Below, in pieces: positions 17,225-28,300 of a DNA stretch of 64,000 bases. The stretch is from Prevotella sp. khp7 (lineage in GTDB: Bacteria > Bacteroidota > Bacteroidia > Bacteroidales > Bacteroidaceae). The notes below the pieces were generated by a model, which had not been told where the DNA came from, did no database searches, and saw nothing but the letters and a program-made list of their open reading frames with translations. The stretch is from positions 416,682-480,681 of the forward strand of contig NZ_FOIV01000001.1 in assembly GCF_900109055.1 (NCBI RefSeq), read 5' to 3'. Position 1 is the first letter of the stretch. Each line of letters opens with the position of its first letter. Both the position numbers and the translations under genes were made by a program.

Positions 17225-17761
17225 TTACTTTTTCAAGGTGTTGAGAATACTGTTGAGTTTTGACCTGACACTCGCATCCATGCGATAGGTGTCATATTCG
17301 AGGATAAAACCACCGATGATATCGGGATTCACCTCTGTCTCAAACTCTACAGTACCTTGAGTCTGGCTTTCTACCATCTGTCGCATCTTCTGCTCAGTAT
17401 CGGCAGAAACGCAAGCAGCGGTAGTCAGCTTGCCCCGGATGATGTTCTTCTGCTTACGGTAAAGCGTGACGTACGAGTTGGCCATAAACTGAACCACACT
17501 CTCACGATCCTCCTTCAGCACCAATGCGATAAACGACTTGGTGAGCTGACAGGGATTCTCGCCCGAGGCAGTCTCAAGCAGGGTCTGCTTCTTGTCCTTG
17601 GGGAGCATGGGGTTGTCGATGGTATGACGCAACTGAGGCACCTCAATGAAGTTCTTGGCCAATACCAGCATCTCATGATACACCTGGCCGTCTAACTTCG
17701 CTTCAATGGCACTCTTAAGCAGCGCTCTCGCATATCGGGTTGAAATGACTCCAATATCCAT
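17225..17761 (-). CDS. atpH: F1 ATP synthase delta subunit (OSCP)
   Basis: 178 residues. Links the top of F1 to the peripheral stalk b subunits. The N-terminal helical bundle starts MDIGVISTRYARALLKSAIE, which matches the family, and the C-terminal region contains the conserved VNPDIIGGFILEYDTYRMDASVRSKL motif broken over residues ~150-172. Length is typical. Starts 11 bp after the atpF stop and precedes atpA. Confidence 0.93.
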   Translation of the reverse strand: MDIGVISTRYARALLKSAIEAKLDGQVYHEMLVLAKNFIEVPQLRHTIDNPMLPKDKKQTLLETASGENPCQLTKSFIALVLKEDRESVVQFMANSYVTLYRKQKNIIRGKLTTAACVSADTEQKMRQMVESQTQGTVEFETEVNPDIIGGFILEYDTYRMDASVRSKLNSILNTLKK

Positions 17762-17772
17762 ACGCGTAAACC

Positions 17773-18285
17773 TTATTTAGCAGAAATATCATCCAGCATA
17801 CGGTCGATCAAATCCATCTGCGACTTATCGTCACGGAGGTTCTGACGAAGCACCTTCTCGGCAATCTCGACACTAAGGGCTGCAACCTGCTGACGAATGT
17901 CGGCAATGGCGGCTTTCTTCTCCTGCTCGATGGCTGTCTTAGCCTCCTCAAGCAAACGGACGCCTTCTGTGCGGGCCTTTTGCTGAGCCTGCTCAATGAT
18001 AGCGTCGCGCGACTCGGCGGCTTCCTTCAGTATCTGAGTCTGACGGTCACGTGCTTCCTGGAGAATTGCCTCGCCTTCCTGCTTGATATTCTCAAGTCGT
18101 TCAGAAGCCTCATGAGCTTTCTGCAGGCTCTCGTCAATGTACTTTTTCCGCTCCTCTACCATATTGGTAATAGCAGGGAAACCGAACTTCGCAAGTACAA
18201 AGAAGACAACGGCAAACGCCAGAAGCATCCAGAACAGAAGTCCCAGATCAGGAGTGAGGATTGCTGGCAGTTTACTGAAATCCAT
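17773..18285 (-). CDS. atpF: F0 ATP synthase b subunit (peripheral stalk)
   Basis: 170 residues. One transmembrane helix (LLFWMLLAFAVVFFVLAKFGF, about residues 14-34) is followed by a long charged coiled coil (MVEERKKYIDESLQKAHEASE onward) that forms the stator holding F1. No active site is expected. Located between atpE (46 bp gap) and atpH (11 bp gap), as usual in Bacteroidota. Confidence 0.94.
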   Translation of the reverse strand: MDFSKLPAILTPDLGLLFWMLLAFAVVFFVLAKFGFPAITNMVEERKKYIDESLQKAHEASERLENIKQEGEAILQEARDRQTQILKEAAESRDAIIEQAQQKARTEGVRLLEEAKTAIEQEKKAAIADIRQQVAALSVEIAEKVLRQNLRDDKSQMDLIDRMLDDISAK

Positions 18286-18331
18286 TCGCTGTAATTTTTA
18301 GTCTTACTTAATGTGAATGAATCGTTACTTA

Positions 18332-18595
<264 letters not shown>

Positions 18596-18620
18596 TTAAT
18601 TATTTATTCTTTTTGAACAA

Positions 18621-19667
18621 TTACTCAGCATGATGTTCCTTATGAGCAAGCCCTATAAACACCGCGCTCAGCATCGTGAAAACATATGCCTGAACAAAAG
18701 CAACCAGCAACTCCAACAAGTTCATGAAAAGAAGCATCAGGATACTGAAAGCATTCAGACCAAGACCAAATCCAACACCCATAGACCAACCGAGGAATAT
18801 CACACACGTGAAGCTAAGCATCACGGCATGGCCTGCCATCATGTTGGCAAAGAGACGGATCATCAGAGCGAAAGGCTTCGTAAATACACCGAAGAGCTCA
18901 ATAAGCGGCATCACCGGCGCAGGATAAGCCTTCAGGAACAATGGCACCTCAGGCCAGAAGATTTCCTTCCAGTACTCCTTGTTGGCAAAGATGTTGATGG
19001 CAAGCATCGTACATAATGCCAGGAAGAAGGTGATATTAATATTTCCTGTAACGTTAGCGCCACCAGGGAATACAGGTATCAAGCCTATGAGGTTACACGT
19101 CAGAATAAAGAAGAACACCGTGAGCAGATAAGGTGCGTAGGGTTTGTAATGTTTTTCACCTATCGACGATTTTATCAGATCGTCGTGGATCATCATTACA
19201 ATCATCTCCATGGCTCCGACGAAACCTCCGGGTGCGGCTTCCTTCGCATCGTGTTTCTTATACCAGCGAGCACAACTGAGGAAGACGATGATGAGTACAG
19301 CCACCACAATCCAAATCTGCATTACGCTTTTAGTAATACTCAGATCTATAGGACGTACTTCTTCGTCACCAACCTTTTCATAAATCTTCCCATGATGCTC
19401 CTCGCTGAAAAAGAAGCCATCAGGCAGACTATGAGCCGTACAGAAGTGCCACTCTCCGGTATTCTCACTACGGATGATGATAGGCAATGAAATGCTCAGA
19501 TGCTTACCTTGGTATGTAGCAATGTGCCACTCATAAGAGTCAGCCAGATGTTCAAGAACGATCTCTGGGATATTGATCTTCTCGCCATCACCACCTTCTT
19601 CTGCCAAAGCGGACATCGGCAGCAAAGCTACCATCATCAGGAGGATTATCGTTTTAAAATGTTTCAT
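18621..19667 (-). CDS. atpB: F0 ATP synthase a subunit
   Basis: 348 residues, longer than the ~270 of E. coli because of an N-terminal addition. A signal peptide (MKHFKTIILLMMVALLPMSALA) is followed by a ~100-residue soluble domain containing a His-rich HATYQGKH-type region, then the membrane part. The stator channel's essential arginine is in FALMIRLFANMMAGH. The C-terminal helix pair (FMNLLELLVAFVQAYVFTML) is conserved. The periplasmic N-terminal domain is a feature of Bacteroidota a subunits and would place the N-terminus outside the cytoplasm. Confidence 0.94.
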   Translation of the reverse strand: MKHFKTIILLMMVALLPMSALAEEGGDGEKINIPEIVLEHLADSYEWHIATYQGKHLSISLPIIIRSENTGEWHFCTAHSLPDGFFFSEEHHGKIYEKVGDEEVRPIDLSITKSVMQIWIVVAVLIIVFLSCARWYKKHDAKEAAPGGFVGAMEMIVMMIHDDLIKSSIGEKHYKPYAPYLLTVFFFILTCNLIGLIPVFPGGANVTGNINITFFLALCTMLAINIFANKEYWKEIFWPEVPLFLKAYPAPVMPLIELFGVFTKPFALMIRLFANMMAGHAVMLSFTCVIFLGWSMGVGFGLGLNAFSILMLLFMNLLELLVAFVQAYVFTMLSAVFIGLAHKEHHAE

Positions 19668-19697
19668 TTATTGTATTAGTAAACTATTACGTTCTTA

Positions 19698-20093
19698 TTA
19701 AGAGCGGTTCGACACTCTGGCGAAGAAGATGGAATGGTGTATGAGCGAAGCAAAATAAAACGCCATAAACACCAAGAAGAAACGAAGCATAGAATTCTGG
19801 CTATCAACCAGATAATAGACAAACATGACAGCTAATGCCAGCAATAGGCGGAAACCAGAAACTGCCGTAAAAAAAGTAGGCAAACTATCTGGTGAATGCT
19901 TAGCCACACGACGCCATATCAGGCCTATGGCCCAACATACAACGAGAGTAAAAGCGGCACTGACTATAACTGCAGCTAACAAGTCAAGAAACCACACACG
20001 CATCACCAAAAGAGTCAGCAAAGCCAGAGCAACAGTCAGACATAGTCCCTGCTTCATGTAGTTTTTACTCAACTTATCAATATTATCTATCAT
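19698..20093 (-). CDS. Small membrane protein of the ATP synthase operon (AtpI-like)
   Basis: 131 residues with four predicted membrane helices (LCLTVALALLTLLVMRVWFL, LLAAVIVSAAFTLVVCWAIG, TAVSGFRLLLALAVMFVYYL, LRFFLVFMAFYFASLIHHSI). It occupies the position of atpI, between atpC and atpB. AtpI proteins assist c-ring assembly or Mg2+ supply. Sequence similarity to AtpI cannot be confirmed by eye, so the name rests on position, size and topology. Confidence 0.75.
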   Translation of the reverse strand: MIDNIDKLSKNYMKQGLCLTVALALLTLLVMRVWFLDLLAAVIVSAAFTLVVCWAIGLIWRRVAKHSPDSLPTFFTAVSGFRLLLALAVMFVYYLVDSQNSMLRFFLVFMAFYFASLIHHSIFFARVSNRS

Positions 20094-20129
20094 ATTTATT
20101 AAACTTCATTTCCATTTATGTGAATAAGC

Positions 20130-20372
20130 CTAAGCCATTTCAACACAAATACTTACCACATTCTTCTGTACCTCAACGAAACCTCCTTGTATCTCCAACT
20201 GAACTCTTCCGTCCGCAACGGTATATTCCACCGTTCCTTTCTGAAGCGTAGAAATAATTGGAGCATGATCATTGAGAATCTCGAATTGTCCCATTGTGCC
20301 AGGCACGAAAACGCTCTCAACAGCGCCATCGAACTCAATCTTTTCAGGAGATACTATCTTAAGTTGCAACAT
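20130..20372 (-). CDS. atpC: F1 ATP synthase epsilon subunit, beta-sandwich domain only
   Basis: 80 residues, matching the N-terminal beta-sandwich of epsilon (QLKIVSPEKIEFDGAVESVFVPG, then GQFEILNDHAPIISTLQKG). The helical C-terminal domain (~50 residues in E. coli), which inhibits ATP hydrolysis, is absent. It lies 5 bp after atpD. Short epsilons are usual in this phylum, so this is not a broken gene, but the epsilon-based brake on hydrolysis should be missing. Confidence 0.92.
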   Translation of the reverse strand: MLQLKIVSPEKIEFDGAVESVFVPGTMGQFEILNDHAPIISTLQKGTVEYTVADGRVQLEIQGGFVEVQKNVVSICVEMA

Positions 20373-20377
20373 AAGCC

Positions 20378-21922
<1,545 letters not shown>

Positions 21923-21963
21923 TTATTTTTCTTGTTATTGTTCAACTTAATTAGAGCCGATTG

Positions 21964-21971
21964 CAAAAATA
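21964..21971 (-). promoter_or_regulatory. Promoter -7 box (TATTTTTG) of the ATP synthase operon
   Basis: TATTTTTG on the minus strand matches TAnnTTTG, 60 bp upstream of the atpD ATG. No clear -33 element. Confidence 0.6.
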
Positions 21972-22028
21972 CTCATTTTCTTGTGAATGAAAGAAGAAAT
22001 TTAGATTTATTATACAAAAAAGCCCCTA

Positions 22029-23129
22029 TTATTTCCGTAACGCAATATTATAGTTAAGATATTGACTATTGCCTGTTACATCTTCCAAAACCTTGATGAA
22101 TGGCGGGAAATTCACTTCCTCTTGTTCGCTCAGACCTTTCATCTCCATCATGATAAGGTTATCAACAGGCGATTGAAAAGAATCTATCTCAAAGAACTGA
22201 CCTTTCCATATAAAACTCTGACGTTTTTTTTTGATGGTCGCACGATAAGGGTCGGCCTGTTGGAGCATCTGCTCATACAGGTTATTATCCACCTGACGCT
22301 CTGTCTCGATAATCTCCTTATCAGAAATACGCTTCTTAGACCGATGCACATTCACGACCTTACCCCCACTCCATTCTCTACGACGAAGTCTTATCTCACA
22401 ACCAGGCTCAGCCACAAGATAAGTCTGAGTAATCTCACTCACCGAGCACTCTGGAATTTCACCAATTACCTCTACACGGAAGATGCGTTCATCGTGTACA
22501 GGCTGAGGCAGTCCTACGACAGTAGAGATCTCCTTCAGTACCCGATTCAACTTGGTATCAAAATCGTCATGATTATTTATCACACGCAGATGAGGATGTC
22601 CCGTCCAAGCCCTAATCACTTTCTTATCAAGTTCGCGAGCTATGCGCAATCCCTCTTCATTGGCCTGTTCGTATCGAGTAGCATTGGTTGCAGTGGTATA
22701 ATACTGTTCAGCACCATCAGCAGCCGACACCAGATGGAGCACAGCATCATAACGTTCCCGGAGCTCACTGGGACTAGTCCCGGCCATACCAGTTATAGTA
22801 TCCCATTCTTCAGGCTTCATATAGGCAGAAATGTCCATCGTACCACGATCGCAGACGATAAGGACAGGTTTCGTACAGACCTCGGCCAATTTGGCAAACT
22901 GATCCTCGAGAGCAAGCTGGGTAGTAAGAATAGCACGCTCTCCTTCGAAATACAGATTACGGTTAGGCGTTAGATAGTTCCAGCCTGCAGTACTATAGAT
23001 CGTTGGGACCTCGGGGACATTAAAGACCTTATAACCAAACCCTGAGAAGTACTCTGTAATCTTCACCAACGCCGTCGTCTTACCAGCACAAGGACCACCA
23101 GTTAAGACGATCTTCTTTATCTCTGCCAT
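22029..23129 (-). CDS. P-loop kinase-like (AAA_28) protein fused to a CYTH/triphosphate-tunnel domain
   Basis: 366 residues, two domains. Residues ~1-185 are a P-loop domain of the NadR/AAA_28 type, with Walker A TGGPCAGKTTAL (10-21) and a Walker B-like VLIVCDRGTMD. Residues ~210-366 resemble CYTH: alternating charged strands with EIRLRRREW, VNVHRSKKR and a final FEIDSF...LIMMEMKGL stretch, as in enzymes that bind triphosphates in a beta tunnel. The substrate is not known; a nucleoside- or polyphosphate-handling kinase is plausible. It starts 6 bp after the pfkA stop, so it is probably the last gene of an nhaD-pfkA operon. Domain calls rest on motif reading. Confidence 0.72.
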   Translation of the reverse strand: MAEIKKIVLTGGPCAGKTTALVKITEYFSGFGYKVFNVPEVPTIYSTAGWNYLTPNRNLYFEGERAILTTQLALEDQFAKLAEVCTKPVLIVCDRGTMDISAYMKPEEWDTITGMAGTSPSELRERYDAVLHLVSAADGAEQYYTTATNATRYEQANEEGLRIARELDKKVIRAWTGHPHLRVINNHDDFDTKLNRVLKEISTVVGLPQPVHDERIFRVEVIGEIPECSVSEITQTYLVAEPGCEIRLRRREWSGGKVVNVHRSKKRISDKEIIETERQVDNNLYEQMLQQADPYRATIKKKRQSFIWKGQFFEIDSFQSPVDNLIMMEMKGLSEQEEVNFPPFIKVLEDVTGNSQYLNYNIALRK

Positions 23130-23135
23130 CTATCC

Positions 23136-24113
23136 TTAAATACTTAACTCGTCAAGCACCTTAATCAGTCGTTTATCAAAGCGCTTATCCGTACGGATAC
23201 ATTCACTGAAGGGAACATATACCACCTCGTTATTACGAATACCTACCATCACATTACGCTGTCCCTGCTTGATTGCCTCGATAGCGCCGACACCTGTTGT
23301 AGCCGCAAGAATACGATCACGGGCAGAAGGCGTTCCACCACGCTGCAAATGGCCAAGAATCGATACACGTACATCGAATTCGGGGAATTCTTTCTTCACG
23401 CGATCGGCATAAAACAGCGCACCACACTTCGGACTCTCCGACACAATCACAATACACGATTTCTTAGACTTACGGATACCACGCCCCATGAACTGGGCCA
23501 ACTGGTCTACATCAGTAGCCTCCTCAGGAACAATAGCGGCTTCTGCACCACAAGCGATAGCAGAGTTCTGAGCCAGGAAGCCCGCGTCACGTCCCATTAC
23601 CTCAACAAAGAAAATGCGTTCATGAGAGTTTGCCGTATCACGGATACGATCCACACACTCCATGATAGTGTTCATTGTTGTGTCATATCCAATTGTGGAG
23701 TCAGTACCGTAAAGGTCGTTGTCGATTGTTCCAGGCAGACCAATCACAGGGAAGTCGAACTCCATACCAAAGTCGCGTGCTCCTGTAAGAGAGCCATTAC
23801 CGCCAATAACGACCAATGCGTCAATCTTTTCCTTTATACAAGTCTCGTAAGCTTTCTGCTTGCCTTCAGGGGTCATGAATTCCTTCGAACGTGCAGTTTT
23901 CAGAATTGTACCACCTCTGGTAACGATACCGGATACATTCTCTGTTGTAAACGTCTTAACCTCATCATGTATCAGTCCGTCATAGCCGCGATAGATTCCT
24001 TTGATGTTGAATCCGTTATAAATGCCTGCACGCGTCACAGCTCTGATAGCAGCATTCATGCCGGGAGCATCGCCTCCTGAGGTCAAAATACCAATAGTCC
24101 TAATCTTAGTCAT
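23136..24113 (-). CDS. pfkA: ATP-dependent 6-phosphofructokinase
   Basis: 325 residues. Phosphorylates fructose-6-phosphate to the 1,6-bisphosphate, the committed step of glycolysis. The N-terminal [15 protein letters not shown] and the catalytic PGTIDND (D131) are conserved, as is [12 protein letters not shown]. The ATP-loop normally reading GGDGS is GGNGS here (N106), a substitution of a residue near the Mg-nucleotide; the glycine that follows and the Gly of PGT indicate ATP rather than pyrophosphate as donor. The gene lies 20 bp after nhaD and 6 bp before the P-loop/CYTH gene. Confidence 0.93.
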   Translation of the reverse strand: MTKIRTIGILTSGGDAPGMNAAIRAVTRAGIYNGFNIKGIYRGYDGLIHDEVKTFTTENVSGIVTRGGTILKTARSKEFMTPEGKQKAYETCIKEKIDALVVIGGNGSLTGARDFGMEFDFPVIGLPGTIDNDLYGTDSTIGYDTTMNTIMECVDRIRDTANSHERIFFVEVMGRDAGFLAQNSAIACGAEAAIVPEEATDVDQLAQFMGRGIRKSKKSCIVIVSESPKCGALFYADRVKKEFPEFDVRVSILGHLQRGGTPSARDRILAATTGVGAIEAIKQGQRNVMVGIRNNEVVYVPFSECIRTDKRFDKRLIKVLDELSI

Positions 24114-24133
24114 ATTACCCTTATATTAATAGT

Positions 24134-25528
24134 TTACATAAAATTCAACTCCATCCAAAGCACCAATAGTCCTATCAGTCCGCCTGCCAAGACCTTCGGC
24201 GTCAGATTCTTCAGATACCAGCCAAGTCTAATATGTTCCATCTTCATCAATGCCAATCCGCTTACAGAACCGACACTCAACATACAACCGCCAATCGTCG
24301 TTGTATATGCAATAATCTTCCAATAATCTCCATTAGTAACAAATTGAGCAATATACTCACTCTCTGCGCCACTTTCCGCCACAGGATAGAGAGAAAGATT
24401 ACTGATTGCTATTGTAAACGTATCCACCAGTCCGCTGAGCAGACCTGACACGATACCCAATATCCATACACTGTGGATATTCTCATCTATCCAGACTGCC
24501 ACGTCGGCAAACACGCCCGTTTCCGTTACAACCCCCATACCAAGCATGATACCCATCACAAAGAGTATCTGCTGAATATATCCATACTGCAATGCACGAG
24601 GGAAGAAACGATGTTCAGACATCTGATCTGCAGACATCAGTTTTCTGTTAAACAATTCATTAACAACCCACAGAATACTTAGCACACACAGTGCACCAAG
24701 AAAAGGCGACAGTTTTGTAATAATATGGAAAGTCGGGATAAACCACAACCCACCGAGACCTACGATGAACATCACAAAACGCTGCCAGTAGTTCAAGTTG
24801 GTATCATCGCCACGATATGGCATAGGCGACCATTGTGTGTCAAGTCTTTCCGGCAGTTCTCTATTAATCAATATCGTAGGTATAACCCAAGCCAGCAGAG
24901 CGGGTAATGCCATGTATGATGTGAAATTTGTAGCCGTTACAGCCCCATCGCCCCACATGATGAGACCTATAGGGTCACCTATCACAGTAAAACAGCCCCC
25001 ACAGTTAGCAGCCAAGACGATAGCAGAACCTATTAACATACGCTGACGGCGATTCTGCACGATGGAATGCATAATCACCAGCATCATAGTTGCTGTAGTC
25101 AGGTTGTCAAGATTGGCAGACAGGATAAATGTAGCAATGGTGATAGTCCAAAGCAGTCGCTTCGAGTTACGGGTACGAATCCACTTCGTTATAAAGTCAA
25201 AACATCCATTGTTATTCAGTATCTCCACGATGCCCATTGTGGCCAAGAGAAACATCACGATACTTGCGGCTCTACCAACCCAATATAAGAACACATTATT
25301 ATATATGTAATATTTCACCGCTTCACTTGAATGATTACCATCTCCAAGATAGCTCAGGTAATCTTCTGCGTGACGCGCCATGACGAAGTCTGTTCCATAG
25401 CAGACATATACCACCCAACCGACTGTTCCGATGAAGATAGCGATAGCTGCCTTGTTTACACCAGTCATGTGCCCTGTGGCGATAACCACATAGCCCAACA
25501 GCAACAATATTACAATAATCAGTGTCAT
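24134..25528 (-). CDS. nhaD: Na+/H+ antiporter, NhaD type (ion transporter superfamily)
   Basis: 464 residues with about 12 hydrophobic helices. Inner-membrane antiporter exporting Na+ in exchange for H+. Recognisable NhaD/arsenite-permease features are the FILSANLDNLTTATMML and LAANCGGCFTVIGDPIGLIMWG helices in the first half and SGLLSGLVDTFTIAISNLS and YTTTIGGCMLSVGS in the second, reflecting the two-fold repeat of this superfamily. It is upstream of pfkA and between the NQR and ATP synthase operons, which fits a role in converting a sodium gradient into a proton gradient (inferred). Confidence 0.85.
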   Translation of the reverse strand: MTLIIVILLLLGYVVIATGHMTGVNKAAIAIFIGTVGWVVYVCYGTDFVMARHAEDYLSYLGDGNHSSEAVKYYIYNNVFLYWVGRAASIVMFLLATMGIVEILNNNGCFDFITKWIRTRNSKRLLWTITIATFILSANLDNLTTATMMLVIMHSIVQNRRQRMLIGSAIVLAANCGGCFTVIGDPIGLIMWGDGAVTATNFTSYMALPALLAWVIPTILINRELPERLDTQWSPMPYRGDDTNLNYWQRFVMFIVGLGGLWFIPTFHIITKLSPFLGALCVLSILWVVNELFNRKLMSADQMSEHRFFPRALQYGYIQQILFVMGIMLGMGVVTETGVFADVAVWIDENIHSVWILGIVSGLLSGLVDTFTIAISNLSLYPVAESGAESEYIAQFVTNGDYWKIIAYTTTIGGCMLSVGSVSGLALMKMEHIRLGWYLKNLTPKVLAGGLIGLLVLWMELNFM

Positions 25529-25709
25529 TTCAACCCGTTTTTCTTAAATGATTTGAGTTGGAGCCCAATACTGCAGTAACGCAATATAGAGTAATCTCGC
25601 TCACATTTAGTTTGACGCCTATTTGGCCACAAAGATAAGAATTATTCCCGAACTACGCAAACTTTTTACCAAAAATAACAATACAAGAAGTTCAGTTATT
25701 GTGTTTATG

Positions 25710-25744
25710 AAAAATCCCTGCTCTTAAAGGAGAAAGAGCAGGGA
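25710..25744 (-). terminator. Terminator of the nqr operon
   Basis: A perfect 11-bp stem (25715-25725 with 25734-25744) and, on the minus strand, a run of five T follow about 25 bp after the nqrF stop. The rest of 25529-25709 is AT-rich and shows nothing else. Confidence 0.9.
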
Positions 25745-25768
25745 CCTGATTTATCTTTACAGAGTATA

Positions 25769-27037
25769 TTATCCTCCGAAGTTATCATACATGATAGATT
25801 CCGGATCAACGCCAAGCGAGTCGAGCATCGATACGACTGCTGCCGACATCGGACCAGGACCACACATGTAGTATTCCACATCCTCTGGGGCTTCGTGATC
25901 CTTCAGGTATGTGTTGAGCATCACCTGATGAACGAAACCTGGAGTATATTTCACGCCAGCTGCGTCTGCTGCCGGGTCTGGACGGTCAAGTGCCAGATGG
26001 AAGTGGAAGTTAGGATACTCCTTCTCCAGACCGAGGAAATCCTCGAGATAGAATACCTCGTTCAAGGCACGCGCACCATAGAAGTAGTGCATCTCGCGAT
26101 CGGTAGTATGCAGTGTCTTCGTCATGTGCATAATCTGTGCACGCAGAGGAGCCATACCAGCACCACCGCCAACCCAGATCATTTCCTTCTTTGAGTCGAA
26201 GTGGGGATGGAAATCACCGAACGGACCACTCATAATCACCTTGTCGCCTGGTTTCAGCGAGAAGATGTATGACGAAGCGATACCAGGATTTACATCCATG
26301 AAGCCGCTACGATCAGGTTTGAACGGAGGCGTTGCAATACGGACTGTAAGCATGAACACATCACCCTCGGCAGGATAGTTGGCCATAGAGTAAGCACGGA
26401 TTGTCGGCTCTGGGTTCTTACACTTCAGCGGGAAGAGTCCGAACTTCTCCCATGCGGACAGATACTCGTCACCAATCAAACTCTTATCGAAGTCCTTGTC
26501 GTAATCGATGCAGTCGAAAGCAGGAATCTTAATCTGTGCATACGATCCAGGCAGGAAGTCCATGTGAGCGCCAGCAGGCAGCTGTACCTTAAACTCCTTG
26601 ATGAACGTAGCAACATTCTTATTTGAGATAACGGTACACTCATATTCCTTTACACCAAGGATACTTTCATCTACATGAATCTTCAGATCACCTTTCACCT
26701 TACACTGACAGCCCAGACGCCAACCAGCCTTGATTTCCTTACGGCTGAAGTGAGGCTTCTCAGAGTCGAGAATCTCTCCACCGCCTTCGAGCACTTGAAC
26801 TTTACACTGTCCGCACGAAGCCTTTCCACCGCATGCGCTAGGCAGGAATACGCCATTCTCATTCAATGTAGCCATCAGCGAGTTACCCTGAGCCACAGAA
26901 ATGGTACGATCACCGTTAATTTCAATATTCACGTTTCCTGAAGGCGAAAGATACTTCTTAGCAACCAACAGGATAATCACGAGCAAGAGTATTACGATGA
27001 GGAATACCCCGATACTATATGCTATAAACTGTGCCAT
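25769..27037 (-). CDS. nqrF: Na+-translocating NADH:quinone reductase subunit F
   Basis: 422 residues. The NADH-oxidising entry subunit of NQR. One N-terminal membrane helix (residues 5-27), then a 2Fe-2S ferredoxin domain with cysteines C69, C75, C78 and C110, then a ferredoxin-reductase module: FAD-binding RAYSMANYPAEG, PFGDFHPH and the NADH-binding GGGAGMAPLRAQI, ending in the conserved YMCGPGPM and a C-terminal aromatic/glycine tail (NFGG). Last gene of the operon, 6 bp after nqrE. Confidence 0.96.
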   Translation of the reverse strand: MAQFIAYSIGVFLIVILLLVIILLVAKKYLSPSGNVNIEINGDRTISVAQGNSLMATLNENGVFLPSACGGKASCGQCKVQVLEGGGEILDSEKPHFSRKEIKAGWRLGCQCKVKGDLKIHVDESILGVKEYECTVISNKNVATFIKEFKVQLPAGAHMDFLPGSYAQIKIPAFDCIDYDKDFDKSLIGDEYLSAWEKFGLFPLKCKNPEPTIRAYSMANYPAEGDVFMLTVRIATPPFKPDRSGFMDVNPGIASSYIFSLKPGDKVIMSGPFGDFHPHFDSKKEMIWVGGGAGMAPLRAQIMHMTKTLHTTDREMHYFYGARALNEVFYLEDFLGLEKEYPNFHFHLALDRPDPAADAAGVKYTPGFVHQVMLNTYLKDHEAPEDVEYYMCGPGPMSAAVVSMLDSLGVDPESIMYDNFGG

Positions 27038-27043
27038 ACCAAA

Positions 27044-27670
27044 TTAAATATTTAAGCCAGAGAAACACATCATCGCCATAGCCATGAGGCCTACGGTGAT
27101 AAACACTATGCCAAGACCCTGCAAGGGCTTGGGTACATCTGAATACTGCATCTTTTCACGGATGGCACCCATAGCCACAATAGCGAGCGTCCAACCGAGA
27201 CCAGAACCGAAGCCATAGACCACCGCATCCCATACTGAGGTGATAGCCTGAGAGTTGCTTGGGTCGAGCAGGATACGCTGCTGCATGAAGAGCGAAGCAC
27301 CCATGATGGCGCAGTTTACAGCAATCAGCGGCAAGAAGATACCCAGCGCAGCATAGAGCGAGGGGCTATATTTCTCTACCGTCATCTCAACCAACTGCAC
27401 CATACCTGCAATCACAGCGATGAACAGAATAAACGAGAGGTAACTCAGGTCTACTCCCTCAACGAGGCAGTCGGGGCCCAGCACCTTGGTCTGCAACAGA
27501 TAGTTCACAGGAACAGTCACGGTGAGCACAAAGGTCACAGCGAGTCCCAGACCCATTGACGTCTTCACAGTCTTCGATACGGCAAGGTAGGAACACATGC
27601 CGAGGAAGAAGGCAAAGATCATATTGTCGACAAAAATCGATCTAAATAGTAATGATATTGCGTGTTCCAT
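27044..27670 (-). CDS. nqrE: Na+-translocating NADH:quinone reductase subunit E
   Basis: 208 residues, about six membrane helices (e.g. [38 protein letters not shown]). NqrE and NqrD are related, inverted-topology subunits that bind an iron centre between them and form part of the sodium path. The cysteines in FLGMCSYLA and NCAIMGASL fit the iron-ligand positions. It lies 3 bp after nqrD and 6 bp before nqrF. Confidence 0.95.
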   Translation of the reverse strand: MEHAISLLFRSIFVDNMIFAFFLGMCSYLAVSKTVKTSMGLGLAVTFVLTVTVPVNYLLQTKVLGPDCLVEGVDLSYLSFILFIAVIAGMVQLVEMTVEKYSPSLYAALGIFLPLIAVNCAIMGASLFMQQRILLDPSNSQAITSVWDAVVYGFGSGLGWTLAIVAMGAIREKMQYSDVPKPLQGLGIVFITVGLMAMAMMCFSGLNI

Positions 27671-27673
27671 ATC

Positions 27674-28297
27674 TTATTTCTCCTTATAAAAGTAAGCACG
27701 ATGAACCCAAATCACGCAACCCACGAGGATCAGCGCCATAGCGGGCATCGTCATCATACCGTTGTTAACGTAACCGAAGTCGTAGCAGGCATCAGGGATG
27801 AGCTGGAAGCCGAGCAGCGAACCGCGTCCCAGCAACTCACGAACGGCACCAACGATGACCAGAATCATAGCGTAGCCCAGACCGTTACCTACACCATCGA
27901 GGAAAGAGGGCCAAGGTTTGTTCTGCATGGCGAACGCCTCGAGGCGACCCATCAGGATACAGTTTGTGATAATCAGACCTACATACACACTCAGCTGAAC
28001 GCTCACATCATAGGCGAAAGCCTTCAGAATCTGCGACACGATGGTTACGAGCGCAGCCACAACCACCAGCTGGACCACAATACGGATACGGTTAGGAATC
28101 GTGTTGCGGATGATTGAGATGATAACGTTTGAGAATGCGGTAATCACAGTAACGGCGAGTCCCATCACGATGGCAGGCTTGAGCTGTGAAGTTACAGCCA
28201 GCGCCGAGCAAATACCCAGCACCTGACCAAGAATAGGATGGTCAACGTTCAACGGGTTTGTAAAAACCTCCTTATTTTGTTTACTGAATAATGCCAT
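27674..28297 (-). CDS. nqrD: Na+-translocating NADH:quinone reductase subunit D
   Basis: 207 residues, about six membrane helices. Conserved NQR-D/RnfE segments include LGICSALAVTSQLKPAIVMGLA and YVGLIITNCILMGRLEAFAM, each with the cysteine expected to bind iron. Membrane-embedded partner of NqrE in the NQR complex. Spaced 3 bp from both nqrC and nqrE. Confidence 0.95.
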   Translation of the reverse strand: MALFSKQNKEVFTNPLNVDHPILGQVLGICSALAVTSQLKPAIVMGLAVTVITAFSNVIISIIRNTIPNRIRIVVQLVVVAALVTIVSQILKAFAYDVSVQLSVYVGLIITNCILMGRLEAFAMQNKPWPSFLDGVGNGLGYAMILVIVGAVRELLGRGSLLGFQLIPDACYDFGYVNNGMMTMPAMALILVGCVIWVHRAYFYKEK

Positions 28298-28300
28298 AGT

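Noticed and set aside
23136..24113. Pyrophosphate-dependent phosphofructokinase
   Set aside because: The Gly after N106 and the Gly of PGTIDND are those of ATP enzymes; PPi enzymes have Asp and Lys there.
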